From contig NZ_CP104011.1 in NCBI RefSeq assembly GCF_025133575.1, positions 6,146,965 to 6,210,964 on the forward strand: a stretch of 64,000 bases of DNA, read 5' to 3'. Numbering within the stretch: the first letter of the stretch is position 1; the number at the start of each line of letters is the position of its first letter. The DNA is from Pseudomonas sp. GCEP-101. GTDB lineage: Bacteria; Pseudomonadota; Gammaproteobacteria; Pseudomonadales; Pseudomonadaceae. The translations under genes were made by a program, and so were the position numbers. Of the stretch, positions 53,384 through 62,706 are shown piece by piece. The notes under the pieces are model-generated. The model worked only from the letters and a program-made list of their open reading frames with translations. It searched no databases and was not told the DNA's origin.

Positions 53384-54133
53384 TCAGCGAGCGCGCCACT
53401 CCGCCAGACGCGAACGCAAGCGCGCGGCGCACTGGCTGTGCAACTGGCTGACCCGGGATTCGCTGACGCCCAGTACTTCGCCGATCTCCTTGAGGTTGAG
53501 TTCCTCGTCGTAGTACAGGGCCAGCACCAGCCGCTCGCGCTCGGGCAGCTTGGTGATGGCGTCGGCCAGCGCCGCCTGGAAGCGTTCGTCCTCCAGCCCG
53601 TGGGACGGCTCGTTGTCGTGGTGCGATGCGTCTTCGGCAAGGCCGCCACTTTGTTCGCCGTCCTGCAACATGTCGTCGAAGCTGTACAGACGGCTGCCCT
53701 GGGTGTCGCTGAGGATGCCGTAATAATCTTCGAGGCTCATATTGAGTTCGGCAGCAACCTCCTGATCTTTAGCGTCGCGTCCGGTGCGCGCCTCGACGGC
53801 GCGGATGGCGTCGCTGACCATGCGGGTGTTGCGGTGCACCGAACGCGGGGCCCAGTCGCCCTTGCGCACCTCGTCGAGCATGGCGCCGCGGATGCGGATG
53901 CCGGCGTAGGTCTCGAAGCTCGCGCCCTTGCCCGCGTCGTATTTCTTCGCCGCCTCCAGCAGGCCGATCATGCCGGCCTGCATCAGGTCTTCCACCTGCA
54001 CGCTGGCCGGCAGGCGGCCGAGCAGGTGGTAGGCGATACGCTTCACCAGCGGGGCATGCTTCTGGATCAGCAGTTCCTGGGAGTTGTGCGCCTGCGCCTT
54101 GCTGTACATACGCGCTCCGGAGGCCGCGGTCAT
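53384..54133 (-). CDS. fliA: Flagellar sigma-28 factor FliA
   Basis: The 249-residue sigma factor begins MTAASGARMYSKAQA. Region 2 has YHLLGRLPASVQVEDLMQAG and FETYAGIRIRGAMLDEVRKG, and region 4 has NLKEIGEVLGVSESRVSQLH. It directs RNA polymerase to late flagellar and chemotaxis genes, which fits the sigma-28 promoter at 39415-39441. Its ATG overlaps the fleN stop (ATGA). FlgM would hold it inactive until hook completion, but flgM is not here. Confidence 0.98.
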   Translation of the reverse strand: MTAASGARMYSKAQAHNSQELLIQKHAPLVKRIAYHLLGRLPASVQVEDLMQAGMIGLLEAAKKYDAGKGASFETYAGIRIRGAMLDEVRKGDWAPRSVHRNTRMVSDAIRAVEARTGRDAKDQEVAAELNMSLEDYYGILSDTQGSRLYSFDDMLQDGEQSGGLAEDASHHDNEPSHGLEDERFQAALADAITKLPERERLVLALYYDEELNLKEIGEVLGVSESRVSQLHSQCAARLRSRLAEWRAR

Positions 54134-54957
54134 ACGGCCGAACCCGTGGGATGTTGCACCAGGCGCTCGACGAAGAACTCCAGGTGCCCTCGAGGGTTGG
54201 CCGGCAGCGGCCAGCTGTCGACCTTCTGCGCCACCGCACGGAAGGCCAGGGACGCCTTGCTGCGCGGGAACGCCTCATACACCGAACGCTGCTTCTGCAC
54301 CGCCTTGCGCACCGACTCGTCGTAGGGAATGGCGCCCACGTACTGCAGGGCCACGTCGAGGAAGCGGTCGGTGACCTTGGTCAGCTTGGCGAACAGGTTG
54401 CGGCCCTCCTGGGGGCTGTGCGCCATGTTCGCCAGCACGCGGAAACGGGTCATGCCGTAGTCGCGGTTGAGCAGCTTGATCAAAGCATAGGCATCGGTGA
54501 TGGACGTGGGTTCATCGCAAACGACCAGCAGCACTTCCTGCGCGGCGCGGACGAAGCTCACCACCGAGTCGCCGATGCCGGCGGCGGTGTCCACCACCAG
54601 CACGTCGATGTTGTCGCTGATGTCGCTGAAGGCCTGGATCAGGCCGGCGTGCTGCATCGGCGTGAGGTGGACCATGCTCTGGGTGCCCGAGGCCGCCGGA
54701 ACGATGCGGATACCGCCCGGGCCCTGGAGGATCACGTCACGCAGGTCGCATTCGCCTTCGATCACGTCGGCCAGCGTGCGCTTGGGCGACAGGCCCAGCA
54801 GCACGTCGACGTTGGCCAGGCCCAGGTCGGCGTCCAGCAGCATGACGCGGCGACCCAGGTCGGCCAGCGCCAGCGACAGGTTCACCGACACGTTGGTCTT
54901 GCCCACGCCACCCTTGCCACCGGTGACTGCGATTACCTGAACGGGATGCATGCCCAT
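54130..54957 (-). CDS. fleN: Flagellar number regulator FleN (FlhG), ParA/MinD-type ATPase
   Basis: The 275-residue ATPase begins MGMHPVQVIAVTGGKGGVGK (deviant Walker A). VMLLDADLGLANVDVLLGL and VLVVDTAAGIGDSVVSF also fit MinD-like proteins. FleN restrains the FleQ activator so that a single polar flagellum forms. AAGG is 7 nt before the ATG at 54957. The longer upstream open frame has no ribosome site. It is followed by fliA with overlap and preceded by flhF. Confidence 0.97.
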   Translation of the reverse strand: MGMHPVQVIAVTGGKGGVGKTNVSVNLSLALADLGRRVMLLDADLGLANVDVLLGLSPKRTLADVIEGECDLRDVILQGPGGIRIVPAASGTQSMVHLTPMQHAGLIQAFSDISDNIDVLVVDTAAGIGDSVVSFVRAAQEVLLVVCDEPTSITDAYALIKLLNRDYGMTRFRVLANMAHSPQEGRNLFAKLTKVTDRFLDVALQYVGAIPYDESVRKAVQKQRSVYEAFPRSKASLAFRAVAQKVDSWPLPANPRGHLEFFVERLVQHPTGSAV

Positions 54958-55121
54958 ATCAATACCTTGTCTCGTCGTTCGACCGTCACGCACCAGCGTT
55001 TCGGCTATTCCGGCTGCGGTGCTCCCCTGCTGCCGGTGCTCGCGGATCATCGTGCAGAGCATCCGCATCGCTTGGGCGACCCAAGCGGCCGCCCCGCGCC
55101 CCTACCCGGGGCTCACAATCG

Positions 55122-56432
55122 TCAGCTGGCGCGACGCACCGGCTGCTGGTAAAGGCCGGCGAACAGGTCGGCCATGGCGTCTTCGCAGGGCTCTTCCGGC
55201 GACTGCAGGCTCACCGCGCGGCTCACCAGTTGGTGCGCGCGTGCCAGGTGCAGGTCATCCGGGATCTTCGGCCCGTCAGCCAGATAGGCTACCGGGAGAT
55301 GCTGGCTGATAGCCAGAGCCAGAGCTTCCCCGAGGCTGCCCGCTTCGTCCAGTTTGGTCAGGATGCACCCGGCCAGCCCACAGGAACGATAGTTCTGCCA
55401 GGCGGCCTTGAGCACCTGGCTCTGGCTGGTCGCGGCCAGCACCAGGTAATTCTTCACGTTCAGGCTCAGCGACGACAGCGCCTCGAGCTGCATGCGCAGC
55501 GCCGGGTCGTTGGCCGGCAGGCCCGCGGTATCGATCAGCACCAGGCGCTTGCGCGCCAGCGGGGCCATGGCCTGGATCAGCGACTGCCCCGGATCGACCA
55601 GGGTGACCGGCACATTGAGAATGCGGCCCAGAGTCTTGATCTGCTCCTGCGCGCCGATGCGGAAGCTGTCCATGGACACCAGGGCGATGCTCTGCGCGCC
55701 GTACTTCAGCACGTAGCGGGCAGCCAGCTTGGCCAGGGTGGTGGTCTTGCCCATGCCGGCCGGGCCGACCAGGGCGATCACCCCGCCCTGCTCCAGCAGG
55801 TCGATCTCCGGGGTGTTGATCGAGCGTGCCAGGTGCGCCAGCAGCATGCGCCAGGCCTGCTTCGGGTCGGCGATAGAGGCCACGCGCTCCAGCAGGCTGC
55901 GCGACAGGTCGGCCGGCAGGCCCATGCGCTGCAGGCGACGCCACAGGTTGGCCTGCTTCGGACGCTGGTTCTGCAACTGGTTCCAGGCAATCGAGCCAAG
56001 CTGCACTTCGATCAGTTCACGCAGGCCGTTGAGCTCGAAGCGCATGGCCTCCAGCGCCTGCTGGCCAGCGGCGGCCGGCGCCGGGGCCACCGGTGCGTCC
56101 ATGGCGGCGGCGAGGGTTTCGGCGGCGCTGCGGCGCGGCTTCTCGGTGCCGTACATTTGACGGTCGCCGCGCACGCCATCGGCGGCACGGGTCGGCGCCG
56201 ACAGGTCGGCCTTGGCCTGGGCGATCTTCGCCTGGGTCTTGCGCAGCTCGGCTTCCAGCGCCGGGTTCGGCTTGCTGGCCGCCACCGGTGCCTGGTAATC
56301 CAGCGCCGCGGTCAGTTCCACGCCGCCAGCGACACGGCGATTGCCGATGATCGAGGCGTCCGGGCCCAGCTCGTCACGGACCAGTTTCATGGCCTGACGC
56401 ATATCAGCGGCGAAGAAGCGTTTTACCTGCAT
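55122..56432 (-). CDS. flhF: Flagellar biosynthesis GTPase FlhF
   Basis: A 436-residue SRP-type GTPase. The basic N-terminus MQVKRFFAADMRQAMKLVRD leads to a Pro/Ala-rich B region and an N domain. The G domain has GVIALVGPAGMGKTTTLAKL (P-loop), LVSMDSFRIGAQEQIKTLG, LVLIDTAGL and LTKLDEAGSLG. It fixes the flagellum to the pole. The ATG at 56432 has GAGG only 2 nt upstream, so a TTG five codons earlier at 56447 is an alternative. It follows flhA by 15 nt. Confidence 0.97.
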   Translation of the reverse strand: MQVKRFFAADMRQAMKLVRDELGPDASIIGNRRVAGGVELTAALDYQAPVAASKPNPALEAELRKTQAKIAQAKADLSAPTRAADGVRGDRQMYGTEKPRRSAAETLAAAMDAPVAPAPAAAGQQALEAMRFELNGLRELIEVQLGSIAWNQLQNQRPKQANLWRRLQRMGLPADLSRSLLERVASIADPKQAWRMLLAHLARSINTPEIDLLEQGGVIALVGPAGMGKTTTLAKLAARYVLKYGAQSIALVSMDSFRIGAQEQIKTLGRILNVPVTLVDPGQSLIQAMAPLARKRLVLIDTAGLPANDPALRMQLEALSSLSLNVKNYLVLAATSQSQVLKAAWQNYRSCGLAGCILTKLDEAGSLGEALALAISQHLPVAYLADGPKIPDDLHLARAHQLVSRAVSLQSPEEPCEDAMADLFAGLYQQPVRRAS

Positions 56433-56447
56433 GGCCTCGGACCTCAA

Positions 56448-58571
56448 TCAGTTCTGCCCAACGGTGGCAACGATCGTGACTTGTTTGTTGTCGGGAATTT
56501 CCTGGTACGCCAGCACGTTCATGGTGGGCACCGCCATCCGGGCGAATCGCGACATCATCGCGCGGATGGGGCCGGCCACCAGCAGAATCGCCGGCTTGCC
56601 AAGCATCTCCTGGCGCTGCGCCGCTTCAACCATCGAGCGTTGCAGCTTCTCGGCCATTCCGGGTTCCAGCAACATGCCTTCTTCGGAGCCCTGTCCGGCC
56701 TTCTGAAGACTATTGAGCAATATCTGTTCCAACCTGGGCTCCAGAGTGATCACAGGCAGCTCCGGCTCTAGTCCCACAATGGTTTGCACGATGGCGCGGG
56801 CCAGCGCGACGCGAACCGCCGCCACCATCGCGGCGGGATCTTGACTCTTCACCGCGACGTTGGCGATGGCTTCGGCGATGGTGCGGATGTCGCGCACCGG
56901 CACCTGTTCCTGCAGCAGCGCCTGCAGCACCTTGAGCAGGGTCGACAGGGAAATCAGCCCAGGCACCAGCTCCTCGGCGAGCTTGGGCGAGGTCTTGGCC
57001 AGCAGTTGCATCAGTTGCTGGACTTCTTCGTGGCCAAGCAGCTCGTGGGCGTGCTTGTGCAGGACCTGGTTGAGGTGTGTCGCAACCACGGTGCTGGCGT
57101 CCACCACGGTGTAGCCCAGGGACTGCGCCTGGTCGCGCTGCGAGGCTTCGATCCACACGGCTTCCAGGCCGAAGGCCGGGTCCTTGCCGGCAATGCCATT
57201 GAGGGTGCCGAAGACCTGGCCGGGGTTGATCGCCAGGTCGCGGTCCGGATAGATCTCGGCCTCCGCCACGCTGACGCCCATAAGCGTCAAACGATAGGCG
57301 TTGGGCAGCAGGTCGAGGTTGTCGCGGATGTGCACCGACGGCATCAGGAAGCCCAGGTCCTGGGACAGCTTCTTGCGCACGCCCTTGATCCGCGCCAGCA
57401 ATTGCCCGCCCTGGTTGCGGTCCACCAGCGGAATCAGGCGGTAGCCCACTTCCAGGCCGACCATGTCCACCGGCGTCACGTCGTCCCAGCCCAGCTCCTT
57501 GGTCTGCTCGGCGCGCTGCGCGGGCAGCAGTTCCTGCTGGGCCTGGGCTTCCTGCTCGGCCTTCTGGCTGGCCTGGCGCTGGCGGTGCCAGATCAGGTAG
57601 GCGCCACCGGCAGCCAGGCCGCCCAGGCCGATGAAGGATACGTGCGGCATGCCCGGCACCAGGCCCATGGCGATGAGGATGGCCGCGGAGATGGCCAGCG
57701 CCTTGGGCGAGGCGAACATCTGGCGGTTGACCTGCTGGCCCATGTCCTCGGCGCTGGAAACGCGAGTCACCATGATCGCCGCGGCGGTGGACAGCAGCAG
57801 CGACGGCAGTTGCGCCACCAGGCCGTCACCGATGGTCAGCAGGGCGTAGACCTTGCCGGCATCGCCGAAGCTCATCGAGTGCTGGATCACGCCGATGGCC
57901 ACGCCACCGATGAGGTTGATGAAGAGGATCAGCAGGCCGGCGACGGCGTCACCGCGGACGAACTTGCTGGCACCGTCCATGGAGCCATAGAAGTCGGCTT
58001 CCTGGGCGACTTCGGCGCGGCGCTTCTTGGCTTCCGCCTGCTCGATCAGGCCGGCGTTGAGGTCGGCGTCGATGGCCATCTGCTTGCCGGGCATGGCGTC
58101 GAGGGTGAAGCGCGCGCTCACCTCGGAGATACGCCCGGCACCCTTGGTGACCACCACGAAGTTGATGATCATGAGGATCGCGAAGACCACGATACCGACG
58201 ACGTAGTTGCCGCCGATCACCACTTCGCCGAAGGCCTGGATCACCTTGCCCGCGGCTGCGTGGCCGTCATGCCCGTGGAGCAGCACGACGCGGGTGGAGG
58301 CAACGTTCAGCGCCAGGCGCAGCAGCGTGGCGACCAGCAGGATGGTCGGGAACACGGCGAAGTCCAGCGGACGCAGGGCGTACACGCTGACCAGCAGCAC
58401 GACGATGGACAGCGCAATGTTGAAGGTGAACAGCACGTCCAGCAGGAACGGCGGGATTGGCAGGGTCATCATCGCCAGCATGGCGAGCAGCAGCAGCGGC
58501 ACACCCAGGTTGCCCCGGCTGAGCCCCGCCAGACTGCTGCGAACAGTGCCGATCAATTGCGTACGATCCAC
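56448..58571 (-). CDS. flhA: Flagellar export gate protein FlhA
   Basis: The 707-residue main export-gate protein has eight N-terminal helices. The FHIPEP signature RISEVSARFTLDAMPGKQMA lies around residue 145. A large cytoplasmic FlhAC domain (residues 330-690) binds chaperone-substrate complexes. The start is GTG at 58571 (AGGGG 7 nt upstream), giving exactly the P. aeruginosa length and the N-terminus MDRTQLIGTVRSSLAG. A sigma-54-type promoter lies about 85 nt upstream, indicating FleQ/RpoN control. Confidence 0.97.
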   Translation of the reverse strand: MDRTQLIGTVRSSLAGLSRGNLGVPLLLLAMLAMMTLPIPPFLLDVLFTFNIALSIVVLLVSVYALRPLDFAVFPTILLVATLLRLALNVASTRVVLLHGHDGHAAAGKVIQAFGEVVIGGNYVVGIVVFAILMIINFVVVTKGAGRISEVSARFTLDAMPGKQMAIDADLNAGLIEQAEAKKRRAEVAQEADFYGSMDGASKFVRGDAVAGLLILFINLIGGVAIGVIQHSMSFGDAGKVYALLTIGDGLVAQLPSLLLSTAAAIMVTRVSSAEDMGQQVNRQMFASPKALAISAAILIAMGLVPGMPHVSFIGLGGLAAGGAYLIWHRQRQASQKAEQEAQAQQELLPAQRAEQTKELGWDDVTPVDMVGLEVGYRLIPLVDRNQGGQLLARIKGVRKKLSQDLGFLMPSVHIRDNLDLLPNAYRLTLMGVSVAEAEIYPDRDLAINPGQVFGTLNGIAGKDPAFGLEAVWIEASQRDQAQSLGYTVVDASTVVATHLNQVLHKHAHELLGHEEVQQLMQLLAKTSPKLAEELVPGLISLSTLLKVLQALLQEQVPVRDIRTIAEAIANVAVKSQDPAAMVAAVRVALARAIVQTIVGLEPELPVITLEPRLEQILLNSLQKAGQGSEEGMLLEPGMAEKLQRSMVEAAQRQEMLGKPAILLVAGPIRAMMSRFARMAVPTMNVLAYQEIPDNKQVTIVATVGQN

Positions 58572-58652
58572 CCGAAATCCCCTGCACGTGGGTGGCCGAA
58601 GCGGCCACCGGATCAAACTTTTGACGCCCAACCGGGCATCCGCACAGGGTTT

Positions 58653-58668
58653 TGCAGGAAGCGTTCCA
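58653..58668 (-). promoter_or_regulatory. Sigma-54 (RpoN) promoter of flhA
   Basis: On the minus strand TGGAACGCTTCCTGCA matches TGGCACG-N4-TTGCA with two mismatches. The obligatory GG and GC are 10 nt apart. It lies about 82 nt before the flhA GTG and just past the stop of the lipoprotein gene. FleQ/RpoN activation of flhA is known in P. aeruginosa; the site itself is read here from sequence. Confidence 0.78.
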
Positions 58669-58685
58669 ACTTCGTCGAAGCCGCT

Positions 58686-59267
58686 CTACGAACTGTCTTT
58701 CACCAGCTTGAAGGTGCCGTCGCGGAAGCTGCCGGCCACCGCGCAGGTGGACTGATTGGCGTCGCTGCGCGCCTCGAAACGGTAATGGCCGGACATCACC
58801 CCGTAGTCGGTGTCGTCCTCGCTGCGGACGATCTCCACGCGGTCGATCACCAGTTCGCCGTGGCTGGCGCGCAGGGCGTCCTCGGGCACCTCCTGGAACA
58901 CCACCGCCACCGCCTCACCGAGCCGGGCGCGGCCCTCCCGCGCCGGGCCGATGGCGTAGCGCCCGGAAAGCTTCGAAGGATCCCGGCGCAACTGGTCCTG
59001 CTCGGTGGTCAGGTGGAACTGCGCGGTAAGCGTCGCCGGGCGGCCACCCTCCCCCTGTACCGCCAGCGGCACGCCGATCACCAGTTCGTTGTCGCCGCCG
59101 AGCTGGGCGACATACAGCGACCCCCACCACGGGTCGCGCACCTCCGAGCGGTGTTCCTGGCCGCAGACCTGCAGGCTGTAGCGGGTGGCCGGCACGTCCG
59201 GCGCACATCCCGCGAGGAAGCCGGCCATCGAGGCCAGCGCCAGCAGTTTCAAGCAATCCCTACCCAT
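58686..59267 (-). CDS. Putative lipoprotein between flhA and flhB, unknown function
   Basis: The protein has 193 residues. A lipoprotein signal with lipobox MAGFLAGC (Cys at about residue 20) precedes a soluble domain with YSLQVCGQEHRSEVRDPWWG, LVIGVPLAVQGEGGRP and GHYRFEARSDANQSTCAVAG. Two further Cys may pair. No family was recognised. P. aeruginosa has a similarly placed gene of unknown role. GGAGG lies 7 nt before the ATG at 59267. An upstream in-frame start would hide the lipobox. Confidence 0.8.
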   Translation of the reverse strand: MGRDCLKLLALASMAGFLAGCAPDVPATRYSLQVCGQEHRSEVRDPWWGSLYVAQLGGDNELVIGVPLAVQGEGGRPATLTAQFHLTTEQDQLRRDPSKLSGRYAIGPAREGRARLGEAVAVVFQEVPEDALRASHGELVIDRVEIVRSEDDTDYGVMSGHYRFEARSDANQSTCAVAGSFRDGTFKLVKDSS

Positions 59268-59348
59268 CTCCGTCCCTCCGCCAGCGCTCATCGCTGCCTG
59301 GGTTCGACCCATCGCAGCGGCGATTAGGTTCCCCTGACGTTCGGCGGG

Positions 59349-60656
59349 TTACCAACTGTCGGACGAACCACCGCCACCGCTGGAGCCGCCATCGCCGGAA
59401 TAGCTGCTGTCGCTGCTGGAGGAGGAACTGTCACTGCTGGAGCTGGAATAGGAGCTGGAATCCGAACTCGACCCGCCCCCCGAACCCGACCCGGTGCCGG
59501 CCAGGAAGGCGATCATCGCCGGGACGTAGACCATCGGGATCAGCACCAGCGAATCGGGGAATGCCCAAGGCTGGCTGAGGACCTCCGTGATGTACACAAG
59601 GAAGCCGACGATGCCACCCGTCACGCCCAGGCGAATGAAGAACCCGCGGCGGCTGCGCTTCCAGGCGGCATAGGCGAACAGGAACGGCAAGCTGAGGAAG
59701 ATCAGCGCGGCCGAGCCGCCCAGCGGCGCGGCGAGACCGAACAGCGCGACATCGCCGCCGTCGAAGAACTGGGCGCAGCCCGCCAGCGCCAGCAAGTAGG
59801 CCAGGATTGCCCCGACAATCAGCGCCGCCCGCCGCGAGCCGCCGGCCACCGCGCCAATGCCGGCACCCATGAGCATGGCGAAAGGCAGCGCGAACAGCAG
59901 CACCGGCCCGCTGTGCAAACCACCGCTGGCGGCCAGCAGCATGGCAATCACCACCAGGCTCGGCAGCACCACCTTGAACTTGATCCAGCGGCGCCGCAGG
60001 ACGATACCGGCCACGCCGCCGATGACCAGGCCACTGAGCAGCAGCCAGCCCTCCAGGGTCAGGCCAACGCCACTGCGCTGGTCAGCGAAAGTCTCGCCGT
60101 CGATCAGCCGCTCCAGCTTGCCCACCGTGCGCTCGATGCCGCCGGCGAAGTCGCCCGCGCGAAACGCCGGAACCATCTCTTCCCGGATGATGCGGCTGGC
60201 CACCACATCGGGAATCGCCCCTTCCAGGCCGTAACCGACCTCGATACGCATGCGCCGGTCGTCCTTGGCGATCAGCACCAGCACGCCATCGTCGATGCCC
60301 TTGCGACCCAGGCGCCACTGCTCGAAGACGCGGGTGGCGAACTGCTCGATGCTGTCCTCGCCGGTGCTCGGCAACATCAGCACCGCAATCTGCGAGCCCT
60401 TGCGCTGCTGCAGCGCCAGCAGCCGCTGCTTCAACGCGGTGAGCGTGCCGCTGTCGAGGGTGCCGGTGAGGTCGGTGACCGGGCTCTTCAGCTCCGGCAC
60501 CGCAATGCTGCCGGTCGGCGTGGGCTCGGCCTCGTCGGATGCGACGACCAGCGTGTCCGCCGCTGGCAGGGCGACAGTGGTCGGCACCTCCGCCCGCACA
60601 CCGGTTACACCGAGCAGGAGCAGCAGACACAGCGCGCAGCGGATCCAGATGTTCAT
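59349..60656 (-). CDS. TPM-domain membrane protein with Ser/Gly-rich tail (YgcG-type)
   Basis: The 435-residue protein has a signal peptide (residues 1-22) and a TPM domain (about residues 50-180) with VTDLTGTLDSGTLTALKQRL and RMRIEVGYGLEGAIPDVVAS. Several membrane helices (about residues 205-385) follow. The last 48 or so residues are almost only Ser, Gly and Asp, ending SSDSW. TPM domains are linked to membrane-protein turnover or folding, and this tail is typical of YgcG-like proteins. It lies between flhA and flhB, as in P. aeruginosa, with no proven role in flagella. GGGAG precedes the ATG. Confidence 0.87.
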   Translation of the reverse strand: MNIWIRCALCLLLLLGVTGVRAEVPTTVALPAADTLVVASDEAEPTPTGSIAVPELKSPVTDLTGTLDSGTLTALKQRLLALQQRKGSQIAVLMLPSTGEDSIEQFATRVFEQWRLGRKGIDDGVLVLIAKDDRRMRIEVGYGLEGAIPDVVASRIIREEMVPAFRAGDFAGGIERTVGKLERLIDGETFADQRSGVGLTLEGWLLLSGLVIGGVAGIVLRRRWIKFKVVLPSLVVIAMLLAASGGLHSGPVLLFALPFAMLMGAGIGAVAGGSRRAALIVGAILAYLLALAGCAQFFDGGDVALFGLAAPLGGSAALIFLSLPFLFAYAAWKRSRRGFFIRLGVTGGIVGFLVYITEVLSQPWAFPDSLVLIPMVYVPAMIAFLAGTGSGSGGGSSSDSSSYSSSSSDSSSSSSDSSYSGDGGSSGGGGSSDSW

Positions 60657-60793
60657 GCCTTCGCTCCCTGAAGGTCGGGGCCTGACGGCCCGGAAATCGG
60701 CGAATTATGCCGTCACCCACTGCCCGACGCACCACCGTCACCGCTGTAACCGCCGCCACCGGAGAAGCAGCCCAGCCAGGCAGCACCGAAGGA

Positions 60794-61930
60794 TCACTCG
60801 TCGCGTCGCAAATCCGGCGGGATCGGCAGGTCCGGCATCGGGCCGGGGCGTTTGCCCTTGCCGGCGCGGTACTGCTTGAGCTGGTAGACGTAGGCCAGCA
60901 CCTGGGCCACGGCGAGGTAGAGGCCGGCGGGGATTTCATGGTCCAGTTCGGTGGAGTAATACACCGCCCGCGCCAGGGCCGGCGATTCGAGCACGGTGAC
61001 CTTGTGCTCCTGGGCGATCTCGCGGATCTTCAGCGCCATGAAGTCGTTGCCCTTGGCCAGCAGCCGGGGCGCGCCGCCCTTCTCGGCGTCGTATTGCAGG
61101 GCCACGGCGAAGTGGGTCGGGTTGGTGATGACCACGTCGGCCTGCGGCACCGCCTGCATCATCCTCCGGTTGGCCATCTCCCGTTGCATCTGGCGGACCT
61201 TGGCCTTGACCTCGGGCTTGCCCTCGGAATCCTTGTACTCGTCCTTCACTTCCTGCTTGGTCATCATCAGCTTCTTGCGGTTGTCCCAGAGCTGGAAGGG
61301 GACATCCGCGGCGGCGATGAAGATGATGCTGCAGGCCAGCCAGAAGGCGCTCCAGCCGATGATCCTGGCGCTGTGCACCATGGCCTGTTCCAGCGGTTCG
61401 CGGGCGATCGCCATGAGGTCGTCCTGGTCGGACTTGAGCACCAGGATCGCCACGATCAGCACCAGCACGAACTTGGCCAGGGCCTTGAGCAGTTCGGTCA
61501 CCGAGCGCAGCGAGAACATGCGCTTGAGCCCGGCCAGCGGGTTGAGCCGGCTGAACTTGGGCGCCAGCGCCTCGGCGGAGAACAGCCAGCCGCCCAGGGC
61601 CACCGGGCCGACCAGCGCTGCGATCAGCAGCACCGCGAGGATCGGCCAGATCGCGTCGGCGCCGATCTTGCCGCCCTCGGCCAGCAGGTTGAGCATGCTC
61701 TCGCTGTTCATCACCGTGGCGCGGTCCAGCTCGAAGCTGCCGCGCATCAGGCGCATCAGCGCGTCGGCCAGGCTGGCGCCGAACATCAGCAGGGCGCCGG
61801 CGCCGGCCAGCAGCACGGCCAGGGTGTTCAGCTCCTTGGACCGAGGGAGCTGGCCCTTCTCGCGCGCGTCCTTGCGCCGTTTCTCTGTAGGTTCCTCTGT
61901 CTTGTCTTCGCTACTGTCGTTCTCGGCCAT
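60794..61930 (-). CDS. flhB: Flagellar export switch protein FlhB
   Basis: The 378-residue protein has an acidic hydrophilic N-terminus (AENDSSEDKTEEPTEKRRKD) and four helices (about residues 30-215). The cytoplasmic domain has the autocleavage site VVITNPTHFAVALQYD (N^PTH). Cleavage lets FliK switch the machine from hook to filament export. A basic Pro-rich tail closes it. Its ATG overlaps the fliR stop as TGATG. The full motif here contrasts with the NPTH-less FlhB-like gene at 41099. Confidence 0.97.
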   Translation of the reverse strand: MAENDSSEDKTEEPTEKRRKDAREKGQLPRSKELNTLAVLLAGAGALLMFGASLADALMRLMRGSFELDRATVMNSESMLNLLAEGGKIGADAIWPILAVLLIAALVGPVALGGWLFSAEALAPKFSRLNPLAGLKRMFSLRSVTELLKALAKFVLVLIVAILVLKSDQDDLMAIAREPLEQAMVHSARIIGWSAFWLACSIIFIAAADVPFQLWDNRKKLMMTKQEVKDEYKDSEGKPEVKAKVRQMQREMANRRMMQAVPQADVVITNPTHFAVALQYDAEKGGAPRLLAKGNDFMALKIREIAQEHKVTVLESPALARAVYYSTELDHEIPAGLYLAVAQVLAYVYQLKQYRAGKGKRPGPMPDLPIPPDLRRDE

Positions 61931-62706
61931 CAGCGGGCCCCCACGAGTTCGCGCAGCAGCCGCAGGCCTTCGCTGGCCAGCGACTGGTACTGGGTCAGAA
62001 TGTCGGCGCTGCCGATCCAGACGATGATGAAGCCCATCACCAGGGTCAGCGGGAAGCCGATGGAGAAGATGTTCAGCTGCGGCGCGGCGCGGGTCATGGC
62101 GCCGAACGCCAGGTTGACCACCAGCAGCGCGGTGATCGCCGGCAGCGACAGCATCAGCCCCGCACCGAGGATCCAGCCGAGCTTGCCGGCGACGGTGATG
62201 AAGTGGTTGCTCGACAGCCCCTCGCCCACCGGCAAGGTGGTGAAGCTTTCCGCCAGCACCTCGAACACCACCAGGTGGCCGTTCATGGAGAGGAACAGCA
62301 GCGTCACCAGCATGGTGAAGAACTGCCCCAGCACGGGCACCGAGATGCCGTTGGTGGGATCGATCATGGAGGCGAAGCCCAGGCCCATCTGCATGGAGAT
62401 GATCTGCCCGGAAATCACGAAGGCGTGGAACATCAGCTGCAGGACGAAGCCGAGCATGGCGCCGACGAGGATTTCCTGGGCGATGTAGACCATCGCCTTC
62501 AGGCTCAGCGCGTCCACCTGCGGCATCGGCGGCAGGTTGGGCACCAGCGCCACGGCAATCGCCACGGACAGGTAGAGGCGCACGCGGGTGGGCACCAGCT
62601 GGGTGCCGATGATGGGCATGACCATCAGCATGGCGGCGATGCGGAACAGCGGGAACAGGAAGGCCCCGATCCAGCCGCCGATCTGCGCGTTGCTGAGCTC
62701 GAGCAT
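61930..62706 (-). CDS. fliR: Flagellar export protein FliR
   Basis: The 258-residue polytopic export-gate protein has six helices. Features are MLELSNAQIGGWIGAFLFPL, IPVGEG-type loop LPVGEGLSSNHFITVAGKL and LAFGAMTRAAPQLNIFSIGF. It forms the FliPQR core with FliP and FliQ. Start and stop codons overlap fliQ and flhB by one or two nt, a coupled operon. Confidence 0.96.
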   Translation of the reverse strand: MLELSNAQIGGWIGAFLFPLFRIAAMLMVMPIIGTQLVPTRVRLYLSVAIAVALVPNLPPMPQVDALSLKAMVYIAQEILVGAMLGFVLQLMFHAFVISGQIISMQMGLGFASMIDPTNGISVPVLGQFFTMLVTLLFLSMNGHLVVFEVLAESFTTLPVGEGLSSNHFITVAGKLGWILGAGLMLSLPAITALLVVNLAFGAMTRAAPQLNIFSIGFPLTLVMGFIIVWIGSADILTQYQSLASEGLRLLRELVGAR

